The position numbers were made by a program, and so were the translations under genes. Source: RYN-230 sp963704995 (GTDB lineage Bacteria; Actinomycetota; Actinomycetes; Streptosporangiales; Streptosporangiaceae). From it: a stretch of 64,000 nt of DNA. Below, one piece after another: positions 33,997 through 43,671 of this stretch (position 1 is the stretch's first letter; each line of letters opens with the position of its first letter). The DNA lies in NCBI GenBank assembly GCA_963704995.1, contig CAVPIM010000006.1, positions 62,001-126,000 of the forward strand. Reading direction: 5' to 3'. The notes beneath the pieces are model-generated. The model had not been told where the DNA came from, did no database searches, and saw only the letters and a program-made list of their open reading frames with translations.

Positions 33997-34875
33997 TCAG
34001 ACCTGCCGGGTCGCGGCCGGGGAGAACAGGCCGGACGGCCGGAGCATGAGGACCACGGCCAGCGCGGCCAGCCCGAACAGCGGCACCAGATCCGAGCCCA
34101 GGTAGCCGCCGACATAACTGAGCGCCACTCCGAGGATGAGGCCGCCGGCGATCGCGCCAGCCGGGCTGTCCAGGCCGCCGATGACCGCCGCGGTGAACCC
34201 CAGCACGAAGATGGAGTCCATGCTGTTCGGGTACAGGAAGGTGGACGGCGAGACCAGTACCCCGGCCAGCGCGCCGAACAGCCCGGCCAGCGCCCAGCCC
34301 AGGGTCAGCATGCGGCCTACCCGGACCCCCAGCAGCCGGGCTACCGGCGGGCTGAACGCGGCCGCGCGCAGCTGCAGCCCGGCGGAGGTGTACCGGAATC
34401 CCGCCGCCAGCAGCAGCGCCGCGGCCAGCACGGCCAGCGTCACGAACACGTCGTTGGCCGAGATGCCGAGCGCGGCCGTCCCGATGTGCAGGCCGTCGAT
34501 GGAGAACGCGGCGGGGAAGGAGCGGAACTGGCCGCCGTAGATGATGCCCGCGAGCCCCTCCAGGAAGACGAGCAGCCCGATCGTGACGATGATGGCGTTC
34601 AGCGGCGGCTTGCTCTCAGTCGGCCGGATGACCAGCCGCTCGATCACCCCGCCGAGCAGCAGCCCGGCCGCCAGCGCCACGGCGAAGCCGGCCCAGTACG
34701 ACCCGGTGTGGTTGATGACCAGCAGCGCGATGTAGGTCGTGAACATCGCCATGCCGCCCTGGGCGTAGTTCAGGATCCGGGTCGCCCGCCAGATCAGCAC
34801 CAGGGACAGCGCGATCGCGGCGTAGATCATGCCGACGCTGATCCCGCCTAGCGTCAGCTCGCGGAACTCGGTCAT
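33997..34875 (-). CDS. livH: Branched-chain amino acid type ABC permease, LivH-like
   Basis: A 292-residue permease with about eight helices, pairing with LivM. The start LTLGGISVGMIYAAIALSL, the segment RATRILNYAQGGMAMFTTY, and the coupling-loop equivalent SPPVARLLGVRVGRML are family landmarks. VIGGLDSPAGAIAGGLILG near the end is also typical. The gene starts 10 bases after the LivF stop. No unusual features were noticed. Confidence 0.93.
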   Translation of the reverse strand: MTEFRELTLGGISVGMIYAAIALSLVLIWRATRILNYAQGGMAMFTTYIALLVINHTGSYWAGFAVALAAGLLLGGVIERLVIRPTESKPPLNAIIVTIGLLVFLEGLAGIIYGGQFRSFPAAFSIDGLHIGTAALGISANDVFVTLAVLAAALLLAAGFRYTSAGLQLRAAAFSPPVARLLGVRVGRMLTLGWALAGLFGALAGVLVSPSTFLYPNSMDSIFVLGFTAAVIGGLDSPAGAIAGGLILGVALSYVGGYLGSDLVPLFGLAALAVVLMLRPSGLFSPAATRQV

Positions 34876-34885
34876 CGGCGGCCTC

Positions 34886-35605
34886 CTAGAAGCCCAGGTA
34901 GTGCTGGCGGAGCCCGACGTCGGCCGCGAGTGCCGTGGCGTCCGCCGCCGCGACGACCCGGCCGAGGCTGAGCACGATCCCCTGGTCGGCGATGGCCAGC
35001 GCGCTGCGCGCGTTCTGCTCGACCAGCAGCACCGTGAGGCCGGCCTCGCGCAGTCCCGCGGTCAGCTCCATGACCTGGGAGACGATCTTCGGCGCCAGCC
35101 CGAGCGACGGCTCGTCCAGCAGCAGCACCCGCGGCCGGGCCATCAGCGCCCGCGCGATGACCAGCATCTGCCGCTCGCCACCGGACAGGGTCCCGGCCGC
35201 CCGGTTCCGGGCCCCGGCCAGGACGGGGAACCGCTGGTAGGCCTCGGCCAGTGCCGCGGCCCGGGTGCCCCGCCCGCGCCGCCAGAACGCGCCGAGCCGG
35301 AGGTTCTCCTGCACGGTGAGCTCCGCGATCACGCCCTGGCCCTCGGGCACGTGGGCCACCCCGGCCCGGGCCATGTCCTCGGCGCTGCGGCCGGTCACGT
35401 CCTGCCCGTCGACCAGCACCCGGCCCCCGCGCGGCCGGATCACCCCGCTGATGGTGCGCAGCAGGGTGGTCTTGCCGGCCCCGTTCGCCCCGAGCACCGC
35501 GGTGATGGTGGCCGGGCGGGCGGTGATCGAGACGTTCTGCAGGGCGAGCACGCCGCCGTAGCCGGCCGCGACCTCCTCGACCGCCAGCGCGGCGTCCTCA
35601 CTCAC
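34886..35605 (-). CDS. livF: Branched-chain amino acid type ABC ATPase, LivF-like
   Basis: A 239-residue cytoplasmic ATPase. Walker A is GANGAGKTT, the signature LSGGERQM, and Walker B LLLDEPSLGLAP, with VEQNARSALAIAD as the H-loop region of LivF-type proteins. It forms the nucleotide-binding heterodimer with LivG. The GTG start at 35605 overlaps the LivG stop by 8 bases, so translation is coupled. Confidence 0.94.
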   Translation of the reverse strand: MSEDAALAVEEVAAGYGGVLALQNVSITARPATITAVLGANGAGKTTLLRTISGVIRPRGGRVLVDGQDVTGRSAEDMARAGVAHVPEGQGVIAELTVQENLRLGAFWRRGRGTRAAALAEAYQRFPVLAGARNRAAGTLSGGERQMLVIARALMARPRVLLLDEPSLGLAPKIVSQVMELTAGLREAGLTVLLVEQNARSALAIADQGIVLSLGRVVAAADATALAADVGLRQHYLGF

Positions 35606-36458
35606 CGGAGTCCTCCACCCCGAGATACGCGGTGGTGACCGCCGGGTCGGCCTGCACCTCGTCCGGCGTGCCCCGGGCGATCACGCGGCCGAAATCGAGC
35701 ACCACCACCGTGTCGCACACCGCCATCACCAGGTCCATCCGGTGCTCGATCAGCACCACCGACGTCTCCGCGGACAGGCTGGAGATCAGCTCGCCGAGCC
35801 CGCCGAGCTCCGTCTCGGACAGGCCGCCGGCCGGCTCGTCGAGGAGCAGCAGGCGTGGCTCGGCGGCCAGGGCCCGGGCCAGGGCCACCCGCTTGCGCAG
35901 GCCGTAGGCCAGCTGGTCCGGCCGGGCGTCAGCCAGGCCGCCCGCGCCGACCCGGTCCAGCGCGGCCAGGGCCCGGGCCCGGAGCTGCCGCTCGTCCCGG
36001 TCACTGCGGGGCAGCCCGGCCAGCGCGGACCAGAACCCGGCGCGGGCCTGGCCCTGCGCGCCGACCATGACGTTCTCCAGCACGGACAGGCGGCGGAACA
36101 GCCCCACGCCCTGGAGCGTCCGGGTGATGCCCAGCGCGGCCAGCTGGTGCGGGCGGAGCCGGGCCAGCTCGGTGCCGCCGAAGCTCAGCCGGCCCTGGTC
36201 CGGCCGGACGAACCCGCACAGCACGTTCAGCAGCGTGGTCTTCCCGGCCCCGTTGGGGCCGATGACCCCGGTGACCTGCCTGCCGGATGCGGTGAAAGAG
36301 ACGTCGTCCAATGCGGTGAGGCCGCCGAAGCGCACGGTCACCCCGTGCACCTCCAGCAGGCGGCCCGGGTCCGGGCCTAACCCGGGACGCGGGCCGGGCG
36401 CCTGGTCCCCGGGGCGTGCCGCAGCCGGGGGAGGCGCCGTAGATGAATCTTCATTCAC
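35598..36458 (-). CDS. livG: Branched-chain amino acid type ABC ATPase, LivG-like
   Basis: A 286-residue ATPase and first gene of the operon. Walker A is GPNGAGKTT, Walker B LLLDEPAGGLSE, and the H-loop IEHRMDLVMAVCD is clear. The Q-loop reads TLQGVGLF instead of the usual TFQ, and the signature appears as AYGLRKRVALARAL, the LivG-type variation on LSxGxQ. The GTG at 36458 has AGGA 8 bases upstream; in-frame extension further upstream is AT-richer and non-coding in character. The promoter should lie in 36459-36710, shared divergently with the next gene. Confidence 0.92.
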   Translation of the reverse strand: MNEDSSTAPPPAAARPGDQAPGPRPGLGPDPGRLLEVHGVTVRFGGLTALDDVSFTASGRQVTGVIGPNGAGKTTLLNVLCGFVRPDQGRLSFGGTELARLRPHQLAALGITRTLQGVGLFRRLSVLENVMVGAQGQARAGFWSALAGLPRSDRDERQLRARALAALDRVGAGGLADARPDQLAYGLRKRVALARALAAEPRLLLLDEPAGGLSETELGGLGELISSLSAETSVVLIEHRMDLVMAVCDTVVVLDFGRVIARGTPDEVQADPAVTTAYLGVEDSGE

Positions 36459-36710
36459 CGAGAAGATCCTGGTCAGATAGGCAACATTGGCATCTGATGA
36501 ATTGTGGTTCACTGATTGAAGATCAGCCCTCAGGTCCCGGCAAGACCCGGAATGCCACTTGACGCCGTTTCGTGACCTAACCGAGATCCGGTCTCCGTGC
36601 GTGACGCTCGCCTTACCCGCGCTGAGCTGGGAGATCCGGAAGCAAACCTGCTTGATCTTTACAGCGGATATTCCTGGGCTAGACCGGCCAGATACTCGCA
36701 TACTGGGCAT

Positions 36711-37367
36711 ATGAGTTCGTTAAGGGGAGGGGACGCCATCCGGCGTGCGGCGGGGCGGCTCAGGGAAACCCTGACCGCGCCCGGCCTGGGCCAGGCCATG
36801 GCGGCGTATTTCGATCCGGCCGAGGGCTTCGCGGGCATGAGCTTCTGCACCCTCGGGCACAACCCGCCCGGCGCGGTGACCGCCGACGACCTGCTGGCCG
36901 TGTCGCTGCTGGACATCGCCTGGCGGCCGGAGGCCGTCCGCCAGCTGCTGGGCCCCCAGGCCGCCCCGGTCGCGGGCCTGCTCGGCGCGATCCCGGCCGG
37001 CGTCAACCTGTGGGCGGCCTCCGACGCGGACCTCGCCACGGTGGACCCGCTCTGGGACGCCTTACTGGAGATGCCGGGCGTCGGCACCGCCACGGCGTCC
37101 AAGCTGCTCGCCCGTAAGCGCCCGCGGCTCTGCCCGGCCACCGACAAGGTGGTCATCCGCGCGGCCGCCCTGCCCGGGCAGACCTGGGAGGTGCTGCGCT
37201 GCCTGCTCCGCGACCCGGAGGCCCGGGACGCCATCGAGATGCTGCGGCCGCCGGAGGCGGCCGGGGCCACCGTGCTGCGGCTGCTGGACGTGGCCATCTG
37301 GATCACCCACAGCCCGGCCCGTGAGGCGCAGCGGGCCCGGCTGGTCGGCCGCGGCCGCGCGGCCTGA
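36711..37367 (+). CDS. DUF6308-like protein with a helix-hairpin-helix-like segment
   Basis: A 218-residue soluble protein. FDPAEGFAGMSFCTLGHNPPGAVTADDLLAVSLL-type features at the start and the central LLEMPGVGTATASKLLARKRPRLCPATDKVV are the recognisable parts. The latter resembles a helix-hairpin-helix followed by the core of a DNA-glycosylase-like fold. This matches what I know of DUF6308 proteins; their function is not established. ATG 36711 is chosen because the codons between the earlier in-frame GTG (36597) and 36711 lack the local GC-rich third positions. The gene is convergent with the epimerase gene. Confidence 0.7.
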   Translation: MSSLRGGDAIRRAAGRLRETLTAPGLGQAMAAYFDPAEGFAGMSFCTLGHNPPGAVTADDLLAVSLLDIAWRPEAVRQLLGPQAAPVAGLLGAIPAGVNLWAASDADLATVDPLWDALLEMPGVGTATASKLLARKRPRLCPATDKVVIRAAALPGQTWEVLRCLLRDPEARDAIEMLRPPEAAGATVLRLLDVAIWITHSPAREAQRARLVGRGRAA

Positions 37368-37397
37368 CCCGGGAACGGCCTGGCCCGGTGCGGCCTG

Positions 37398-37413
37398 ACC
37401 GGCTACAGCCGGT
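37398..37413. terminator. Hairpin between convergent genes
   Basis: ACCGGCT-AC-AGCCGGT, a perfect 7-bp stem with a 2-base loop, lies in the 66-base gap between the DUF6308-like stop (37367) and the epimerase stop (37434). It can serve both directions. There is no U-tract. Confidence 0.5.
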
Positions 37414-37433
37414 GCCGCCGGAGCCGGGGACGG

Positions 37434-38426
37434 TCAGCCGCCCCCGTAGGCCTGGACGAGCTTGTCCATGATCGCGTCCAGCCTCGGGTCGGCCCGCTGC
37501 CGGTCCGGATCGGCGTCGTACCAGTCGGCGATCTCACGGGCCCCCTGCTCGAACGGGATGACCGCCCGGTAGCCGGGCACCACGCTGCGCAGCTTCGAGT
37601 TGTCGAAGACGAGCGAGTGCGCCTTGTCGCCGAGCAGGCTCGCGCCCCACTGCGGGTCGGCGCTGGCGATCGCGGCCGACGGCACGTGCACGATATCGGC
37701 GGGCGCGCCCACCGCGGCCGCCAGGGCCCTGGTGATCTGATCCCAGGTCAGCACGTCGTCGGAGGTGATGTGGAACGAGTCGCCAACGGTGCGGGGGTGG
37801 CCGAGCAGGGGCACGAACCCCCGCGCGAAATCCCGGTGATGGGTCAGCGTCCACAGCGAGGTGCCGTCGCCATGCACGATGACCGGCTTGCCCTGGCGCA
37901 TCCGCCCCAGCGCGGTCCAGCCTCCGTCCAGGGGCACCAGGGTCGCGTCGTAAGTGTGTGAGGGGCGCACGATCGTGGCCGGGAAGCCTTCCTCCCGGTA
38001 GGCCCGGACCAGCAGGTCCTCGCAGGCGATCTTGTCCCGGGAGTAGGCCCAGAACGGGTTGCGCAGCGGCGTGGACTCCACGATCGGCAGCCGGGCGGGC
38101 GGCGTCTGGTACGCGGAGGCGGAGCTGATGAACACGTACTGCCCGGCACGGCCGCGGAAGGTGTCGATGTCGGCCTGCACGTGCTCGGGGGTGAACGCGA
38201 CCCAGTCCACCACCGCGTCAAACTCGCGGTGCCCGAGCAGCTCACCGACCTGGCCCGGATCCCGGGCGTCCCCGTGCAGCACCCGCGCCGCCGCGGGCAG
38301 CGGGCGGGCCCGGGTCTGCCCCCGGGTGATGACCGACAGGTCGATGCCGTGGTCCACCGCCAGCCGGGCACACGCCGAGCTGATCACCCCGGTACCGCCG
38401 AGGAAAAGGACCCGCAGACCGCTCAC
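37434..38426 (-). CDS. NAD-dependent epimerase/dehydratase (extended SDR)
   Basis: A 330-residue extended short-chain dehydrogenase. The dinucleotide motif is GGTGVIS near the N-terminus (in LRVLFLGGTGVISSACARL), followed by DAVVDWVAFTPEHVQADID and the catalytic YSRDK (Tyr-x-x-x-Lys) after VFISSASAYQ. Such enzymes modify nucleotide-linked sugars or related substrates. The GTG start lies 41 bases after the reconstructed end of the sensor kinase on the same strand. It is the last gene of the DprE/two-component series and may supply a sugar for the envelope pathway; the substrate is not predictable. Confidence 0.88.
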   Translation of the reverse strand: MSGLRVLFLGGTGVISSACARLAVDHGIDLSVITRGQTRARPLPAAARVLHGDARDPGQVGELLGHREFDAVVDWVAFTPEHVQADIDTFRGRAGQYVFISSASAYQTPPARLPIVESTPLRNPFWAYSRDKIACEDLLVRAYREEGFPATIVRPSHTYDATLVPLDGGWTALGRMRQGKPVIVHGDGTSLWTLTHHRDFARGFVPLLGHPRTVGDSFHITSDDVLTWDQITRALAAAVGAPADIVHVPSAAIASADPQWGASLLGDKAHSLVFDNSKLRSVVPGYRAVIPFEQGAREIADWYDADPDRQRADPRLDAIMDKLVQAYGGG

Positions 38427-38466
38427 CGTGCCAGCCCGACCCGGACTGAGAGGGAAGGTGTCACGG

Positions 38467-39826
38467 TCACCTTACGCCGGCAGCCCGCGCGCGGCCCGAG
38501 GGTACGGGCTGCCCGCGGGCCGGCGGAACCGGGCCGGGCGGAACAGGGCCGGGCATCACGGGTGGGGGCGCCCCGCCGTGCGCCCGGGCGCCGGGGCGGC
38601 GCCAGGACACCTCGAACAGCGCGCCGCCGAGCGGTGACTCGCCGATCCGCCAGTGGCCGCCGGTCGAACTTCACGATCGAGTCGGCGATGGCCAGCCCCA
38701 GCCCGGCCCCGCCGCCCTGATCCGCGGCCCCGTGGCTGGTGGCGCGGTGGAAGCGGTCGAACAGCCGGTGCCGCTCCGCGGCCGGGATGCCCGGCCCGCT
38801 GTCCTCGACCGTCAGGCTCACCCGGTTGCCGCGTACCGTCACGCCGAGCCGCACGCTGCCGCCGGGCCCCGCGTAGCGGCAGGCGTTGTCCACCAGGACC
38901 CCGGCCAGCCGGTCGATCCATTCCGGGGGCGCGCTGATCCAGGCGGCCTGCGACCGGGGCGCGGTGACCGCGATGTCCAGCGACTGCGAGTGCGCGACGG
39001 CCTGGAAGCGGTCGGCGCACTGCCCCGCGATCGTGCACAGGTCGAGCGGCTCGGCCCCGGGCGGCGGTGGCTCTGAATCGAACCGGGCCAGCCACAGCAG
39101 GTCCTCGACGATCCGCCGCAGCCGCTGGCTCTCGTCCTCGATGCGCCGCAGCGCCGCCTGGTAGTCGCCGGCTGGCCGCGGCGCGCTCAGCGCGATGCCG
39201 ATCTCCGCGCTGATCACGCTCAGCGGGGTGCGCAGCTCATGCGAGGCGTCCGCGGTGAACTCGAGCTGGCGGCGCCGGGACTGCTCCACCGGGGACAGCG
39301 CCCGCAGGCCGATGATCAGCGATCCGGCGAACATGGCCAGCAGCAGCACGGGGCCCACCAGCAACTCGCCGCCCCGGAGCACGTTCACCGTGTGCTGCTG
39401 CTCGGCCAGGCTCTGCCCGGCCACCAGCCAGGCACCGTCGCGGCGGGCCTGATCCAGCCGGAAGGTGCTCACGCCCAGGCGCACGGTGACCGGCCCGCCC
39501 CCCGCCTCGATCCGGCCGGCGGGCAGGGCAGGAGCGCCCGCGGTCAGCGCGACCGCGGCCTGCCCGGGCCGGACCCGCCACAAGAACACGGGCGCCTCGT
39601 CAACGTCGTCGTCATCGTCGGCGTGGGCACGGCGGCCCGTCCCCGCCTGGCCGCGGTCCGGCCGGGGAGGACCGCCGGGCAGGCCGCCGACGGGCGGGCC
39701 ACCGGCCAGGTGCTCGCGCAGCCGGGTATCCACTGAGGCGACTAGCCGCGCCGTGACCGCCCGGTCCAGGATGGTGACGCATCCCGCGTACACCACGCCG
39801 ACCAGCAGGGTCGCGGCCAGGGCCAC
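38467..39826 (-). pseudogene. Membrane sensor histidine kinase, frameshifted near its end
   Basis: A two-helix sensor kinase of the OmpR-partner type. It has an N-terminal helix (LAATLLVGVVYAGC), an extracellular region with an Asp-rich patch, a second helix (LLVGPVLLLAMFAGSLIIGL), HisKA with DASHELRTPLSVI, an N box VLVDNACRYAG, DSGPGIP and GAGLGLAIADSIVK. After SIVK the frame is lost. Deleting one base at about 38667 restores STGGHWRIGESPLGGALFEV and a stop at 38467-38469. At the other end a GTG at 39882 would overlap the regulator stop as GTGA, but needs another one-base correction near 39830; the GTG at 39826 is the alternative. The damage is at most two single-base indels. Confidence 0.8.
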
Positions 39827-39878
39827 CCGGGCCGCGTGCCCGGACTGGGGGGCAGCGGCACCCGGGGCAGGCGCCAGC

Positions 39879-40547
39879 TCACCGGCCCAGTATCCGGTAT
39901 CCGACGGCGCGCACCGATTCGATGCGCACCTGCCCGCCCGCGAGCTTGGACCGCAGCCTGGCCATGTGCACGTCGATCGTGTTGGAGCCGAGCGCGTCCG
40001 CGTCGTTCTCCCACACGTTCTGCGCGATCGACCGCCGGTCCACCACGGCGGGAGACCGGCGCATGAGCATCTCCAGGATGCCGCGCTCGGTCGCGGTGAG
40101 CGCGGGGCGCTGCGCCCCGATCCGCACTTCCTGGGTGGCCGGGTCGTAGACCACGTCCCCGACCACCAGCTGGGGGAGCTGCGCGGTGCGGGGCCGGCGC
40201 TGCAGCGCCCGCAGCCGGGCCAGGAGCTCGGCGAAGTCGAACGGCTTGACCAGGTAGTCGTCGGCCCCCTGGTCCAGCCCGGTGACCCGGTCCCGGGGCG
40301 TGTCCCGGGCGGTCAGCATCAGGACCGGGTTGGGCCGGGAGTCCCGGCGCATCCACTGCAGCACCTCGAGGCCGGAGACCCGGGGCATCCGCCAGTCGAG
40401 CACCACCACTTCGTAGTCGTACCCGCGCAGGTACTCGATGGCGGCCTGGCCATCGGGCACCGCGTCGACGGTGTAGCCGCTCTCGCGCAGCCCGCGGCTC
40501 AGCGCCTCACGCAGGCCACGGTCGTCCTCGGCCACCAGCACGCGCAT
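39879..40547 (-). CDS. OmpR family response regulator
   Basis: A 222-residue regulator. The receiver has acidic residues E7/D8/D9, phospho-acceptor D51 in VVVLDWRMP, T79 and K101 in LVKPFDF. The C-terminal winged helix (about 125-222) ends with the recognition helix NTIDVHMARLRSKL and the wing VRAVGYRILGR. It binds DNA as a dimer after phosphorylation by the adjacent kinase. The start is 14 bases after the dprE2 stop, so the pair is co-transcribed with the DprE genes and may sense envelope stress. Confidence 0.94.
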   Translation of the reverse strand: MRVLVAEDDRGLREALSRGLRESGYTVDAVPDGQAAIEYLRGYDYEVVVLDWRMPRVSGLEVLQWMRRDSRPNPVLMLTARDTPRDRVTGLDQGADDYLVKPFDFAELLARLRALQRRPRTAQLPQLVVGDVVYDPATQEVRIGAQRPALTATERGILEMLMRRSPAVVDRRSIAQNVWENDADALGSNTIDVHMARLRSKLAGGQVRIESVRAVGYRILGR

Positions 40548-40561
40548 CGGGGGGACCTGCC

Positions 40562-41332
40562 TCAGCGGGGCAGCCGGCGCCAGAGCGGCCGGGGTAGCAT
40601 GCGGAAGGCGGACGCCAGCGGGGCCAGCGCGGACGGCACCCAGAGCAGCCCGCCGGGGGACGTGCCGCCCGCGCGGCGCAGCCGCGCCGCCACGGCCGCG
40701 CCCACCGCCGCAGGCGTGGTGGCCAGCGGCGCAGGCTCCATCCCGGCCGTCATCCGGCCGGTCACGAAGCCGGGCCGGACCAGCAGCACGTCCACCCCGG
40801 TCCCGTGCAGCGAGTCGGCCAGCCCGCGGCCGAACGCGTCCAGACCGGACTTGGCCGCGCCGTACACGAAGTTGGCTTTGCGCGGCCGGATCGCGGCGAT
40901 CGAGGACAGCACCACGATGGTGCCGTGGCCCTGGGCGCGCATCCGCGCGGCGGCCGCGAGCAGCGTGGTGACGTGGCCGGTGAAGTTGGTCTCGACCAGC
41001 AGCCCCGCGCGGGCGGGGTCACGGTCCAGGATCTGCTGCCCGGTCAGGATGCCCGCCGCGGAGATAACCAGGTCCACGTCGCCGCCGGCGAAGGCCCCGT
41101 CGATGAGGGCCTGGTGGGTGTCCAGCGCGGTGGCGTCGAAGTGCAGCGTGCGGACACGGGCGCCGAGTTCCTTGCCGGCCGCCGCCATCCGCTGCTCGTC
41201 CCGGCCGGCCAGCAGTACCTCGGTGTCCGCCGGGAGCCTGAGCGCGGCCAGGATCTCCAGGCCGATCTCACTGGTCCCGCCGAGCAGCAGCACCCTGGAC
41301 GGACTGCCCGCCGTGCCCTGCTTATCCGGCAT
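40562..41332 (-). CDS. dprE2: Decaprenylphosphoryl-2-keto-ribose reductase (DprE2-like SDR)
   Basis: A 256-residue short-chain dehydrogenase. The NAD(P) motif is LLLGGTSEIGLEILAAL. The catalytic triad is visible as VVLSSIAAIRPRKANF followed by YGAAK. The C-terminal region VRPGFVTGRMTAG is typical for DprE2. DprE1 and DprE2 together epimerise decaprenylphosphoryl-ribose to decaprenylphosphoryl-arabinose, the arabinose donor for cell-envelope glycans. The ATG overlaps the dprE1 stop, and ubiA lies upstream, which is the same order as in mycobacterial relatives. The gene is intact. Confidence 0.88.
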   Translation of the reverse strand: MPDKQGTAGSPSRVLLLGGTSEIGLEILAALRLPADTEVLLAGRDEQRMAAAGKELGARVRTLHFDATALDTHQALIDGAFAGGDVDLVISAAGILTGQQILDRDPARAGLLVETNFTGHVTTLLAAAARMRAQGHGTIVVLSSIAAIRPRKANFVYGAAKSGLDAFGRGLADSLHGTGVDVLLVRPGFVTGRMTAGMEPAPLATTPAAVGAAVAARLRRAGGTSPGGLLWVPSALAPLASAFRMLPRPLWRRLPR

Positions 41333-42736
41333 GGTGCCTCCCGCTCGATGTCACGCTCGATATTGGCTGTGCTGTCCCGGTGGCTGGCCGCAAGCCCAGC
41401 CGCCGCCCCAGGTCGGAGCGGAAGACCCCGGCCGGGTCGAGCCGCGTGGCTGCGGCCCGCCACTGCGCCAGCCCCGGGTACATCGCGGCGCAGGCGCCGG
41501 CGCTGAGCCTGCTGTCCCCGGCCAGGTATACCCGACCGCCCGCCGCGGCGACGTGCCGGTCCAGGTCATCCAGCATCGGCCCGAGCCGCGATCGCCCGCC
41601 GGCATGTCTATGGTGACCGACCAGCCGGCCATCGGGAAGGACAGGAATCCGCCGCTGTCCGGGCCGAAGCGCTTCAGGCTGCCCAGGAAGGGGGCGCACC
41701 GATGCTGGTGCACGGCCTCCAGGATCTGCGCGATGACGCCGTGCGCGCCCTCGGGCACCACGCACTGGTATTCCACGAAGCCGCGGGGTCCCAGCGCGCG
41801 GTTCCAGCCGTCGAGCGCGTCGAGCCGGTGGAAGAAGGTGGCCAGGTCGGTGAGCCCGCTGTCTTCCTGCGCCGCGCCGCGGAAATGCAGCCCGTTGAAC
41901 TCGCGGGCCGACCAGGAGGTGAAGGGGCAGACAGGCAGCCGCGGCACCCGGCGCGCCCGGGGTGGCCGGTAGGCCAGGCCGCCGTCTTCCCCGGCCGGAT
42001 CGGGGTCGGCGAGGTGGTCGCCGACGGCCAGGACCCCGCGGCCGAGAGACCGGCTGGTGGCGGTGGTGTCGATCCACGCGACGCAGTAGCGGTCCCTGCT
42101 CTCGTCCATGGCGGTGAGCACGGCGTCCAGATCGGCCAGCCGCCGCGAGCTGACCAGCATCTGCGCGCTGCGGATCCGCAGCAGCCGGATCGTGGCGCCG
42201 AGGATGATCCCGGTCAGCCCCATCCCGCCCACGGTGGCCCGGAATCCCTCCGGATCGCCGTCCGGGGTCAGCCGCCGAACCTCCCCGCTGCCGTCGAGGA
42301 TCTCGATCTCCTCGATCCACCGGGCCAGGCTGCCGTCGCTGCGCTGGTTCTTGCCGTGCACGTCGGCGGCCACCGCGCCGCCGACGGTGAGGTGGCGCGT
42401 GGCCGGCAGCACTGGCAGCAGCAGGCCCTCCGGCACGATCCGGGTGAGCAGGTCCGAGAAGGTCGTGGAGGCCGAGACCCGGACGGCCGGGGTGGCGGGG
42501 TCCAGGTCGATCCGCGGTGCGGTCACCGGGGCCAGCACCATCCCGTCCGCGTTCTGGGCGGCGTCCCCGTGGCTGCGCCCCGCGCCGCGGGCTAGCACGC
42601 CGCCCGCGGGCTGGCTGGCCACCAGGGCCCGGAGCTGGCCGTCCGGAAGCGGGCCGAGCACCCGGGCGCGGGACGGCGTGGTGCGCCCCCAGCCGCTCAG
42701 CAGCCGTCCCGCCTCCCGCGCAGGGGCGGCGGCCAC
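41322..42736 (-). pseudogene. dprE1: Decaprenylphosphoryl-ribose oxidase (DprE1-like), single-base frameshift
   Basis: A FAD-linked oxidase of about 471 residues. The FAD-binding part contains GGVLARGAGRSHGDAAQN and LTVGGAVAADVHGKNQRSDG, both characteristic. The frame breaks after SVTIDMPAGDR; adding one base near 41589 restores RLGPMLDDLDRHVAAAGGRV and the natural C-terminus SDLGRRLGL. Several positions that are key in mycobacterial DprE1 differ: the active-site Tyr in GRSYGD is His, the benzothiazinone-target Cys in WNxC is Thr (AGWSVT), and the Lys in TAKDSR is Gly (LAGDSR). The GTG at 42736 overlaps the ubiA stop by one base. It is either a sequencing error or a damaged gene. Confidence 0.85.
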
Positions 42737-43671
42737 TACAGCCCGCTGGCGAACAGCGCCAGCCAGCCCAGCTCGCAGCAGATCATCAGCTTGTCCCGGG
42801 CGATCAGGTCCTCGACCGGCTTGGCGGGCTGGTTCGCGGTCAGCCAGTCGAACCGCAGCAGCGCCCCGGCCAGCGGCAGCGCGCTGAGCAGGTGCAGGGT
42901 GCGGGTCGAGCCGCCGTGCTGGCTGTAGGCCCAGAGCAGGTACGCGGCAATCATGACCCCGGCGGCGACGCGCTGGCTCAGCCGCAGCAGGGCCGGCGTG
43001 TACCAGCGCATCACCGGCCGGTGGACCGCGGCCTCGGGGCCGAGCAGGGCCAGTTCGGTGTAGCGCTTGGCGATCGCGACCAGCAGCGCGCCCAGGCTGC
43101 ACACCACCAGGAACCAGCCCGACGGGGGGACCCGGGTCGCGGACGCGCCGCCCAGCGCGCGCAGCACGAAGCCCGCCGCGACGAAGGCGAGCTCGACCAC
43201 CGGGATGTGCTTGAGCACGAGCGAGTACATGAGGGAGAACGCCACGTACACCCCGACCAGCACGGCCAGCGTGGGCTCGCCGATCCACAAGCACACGGCC
43301 TCGGCCGTGAGCACGCCGAGGACCGCCAGGCCCACCGCGTGCGCGCGGGGGAGCCGCCCCGACGCCACCGCCCGGGCCCGCTTGACCGGGTGCAGCCGGT
43401 CCCGGTCCGCGTCCACGACGTCGTTGACGAAGTACACGGCCGCCGCGGCCACGGTGAACACGACGGCGGCCATCAGTGCGTACCCCAGGCCGTCGTCCCG
43501 GCCCAGCGATGCCGCCGCCAGCGGCGCCGCGAAGACCAGCAGGTTCTTGGGCCACTGCCGGGGGCGCGAGGTCTGCACGACAGCCACCAGCCAGCGCACC
43601 GGGACGGGGGACCGCGCGAGCACGGCGGAGCCGCCAGGCGGCCGTCCGGCCGCCCGTGCGCGGGTCGTCAC
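42736..43671 (-). CDS. ubiA: UbiA-type decaprenyl-phosphate phosphoribosyltransferase
   Basis: A 311-residue integral membrane prenyltransferase of the UbiA superfamily. It contains the metal-binding motif NDVVDADRDR and the second Asp-rich part near AKRYTEL, with PVKRARAVASGRLPRAHAV. It has about eight to nine helices. In the DPA pathway this enzyme transfers phosphoribose from PRPP to decaprenyl phosphate, making the substrate of DprE1/DprE2, and its neighbours support that role here. The GTG at 43671 overlaps the upstream stop as GTGA. Confidence 0.88.
   Translation of the reverse strand: MTTRARAAGRPPGGSAVLARSPVPVRWLVAVVQTSRPRQWPKNLLVFAAPLAAASLGRDDGLGYALMAAVVFTVAAAAVYFVNDVVDADRDRLHPVKRARAVASGRLPRAHAVGLAVLGVLTAEAVCLWIGEPTLAVLVGVYVAFSLMYSLVLKHIPVVELAFVAAGFVLRALGGASATRVPPSGWFLVVCSLGALLVAIAKRYTELALLGPEAAVHRPVMRWYTPALLRLSQRVAAGVMIAAYLLWAYSQHGGSTRTLHLLSALPLAGALLRFDWLTANQPAKPVEDLIARDKLMICCELGWLALFASGL

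Noticed and set aside
36597..36710. GTG at 36597 as start of the DUF6308-like gene
   Set aside because: Third codon positions in this part are not GC-biased, unlike the rest of the gene.
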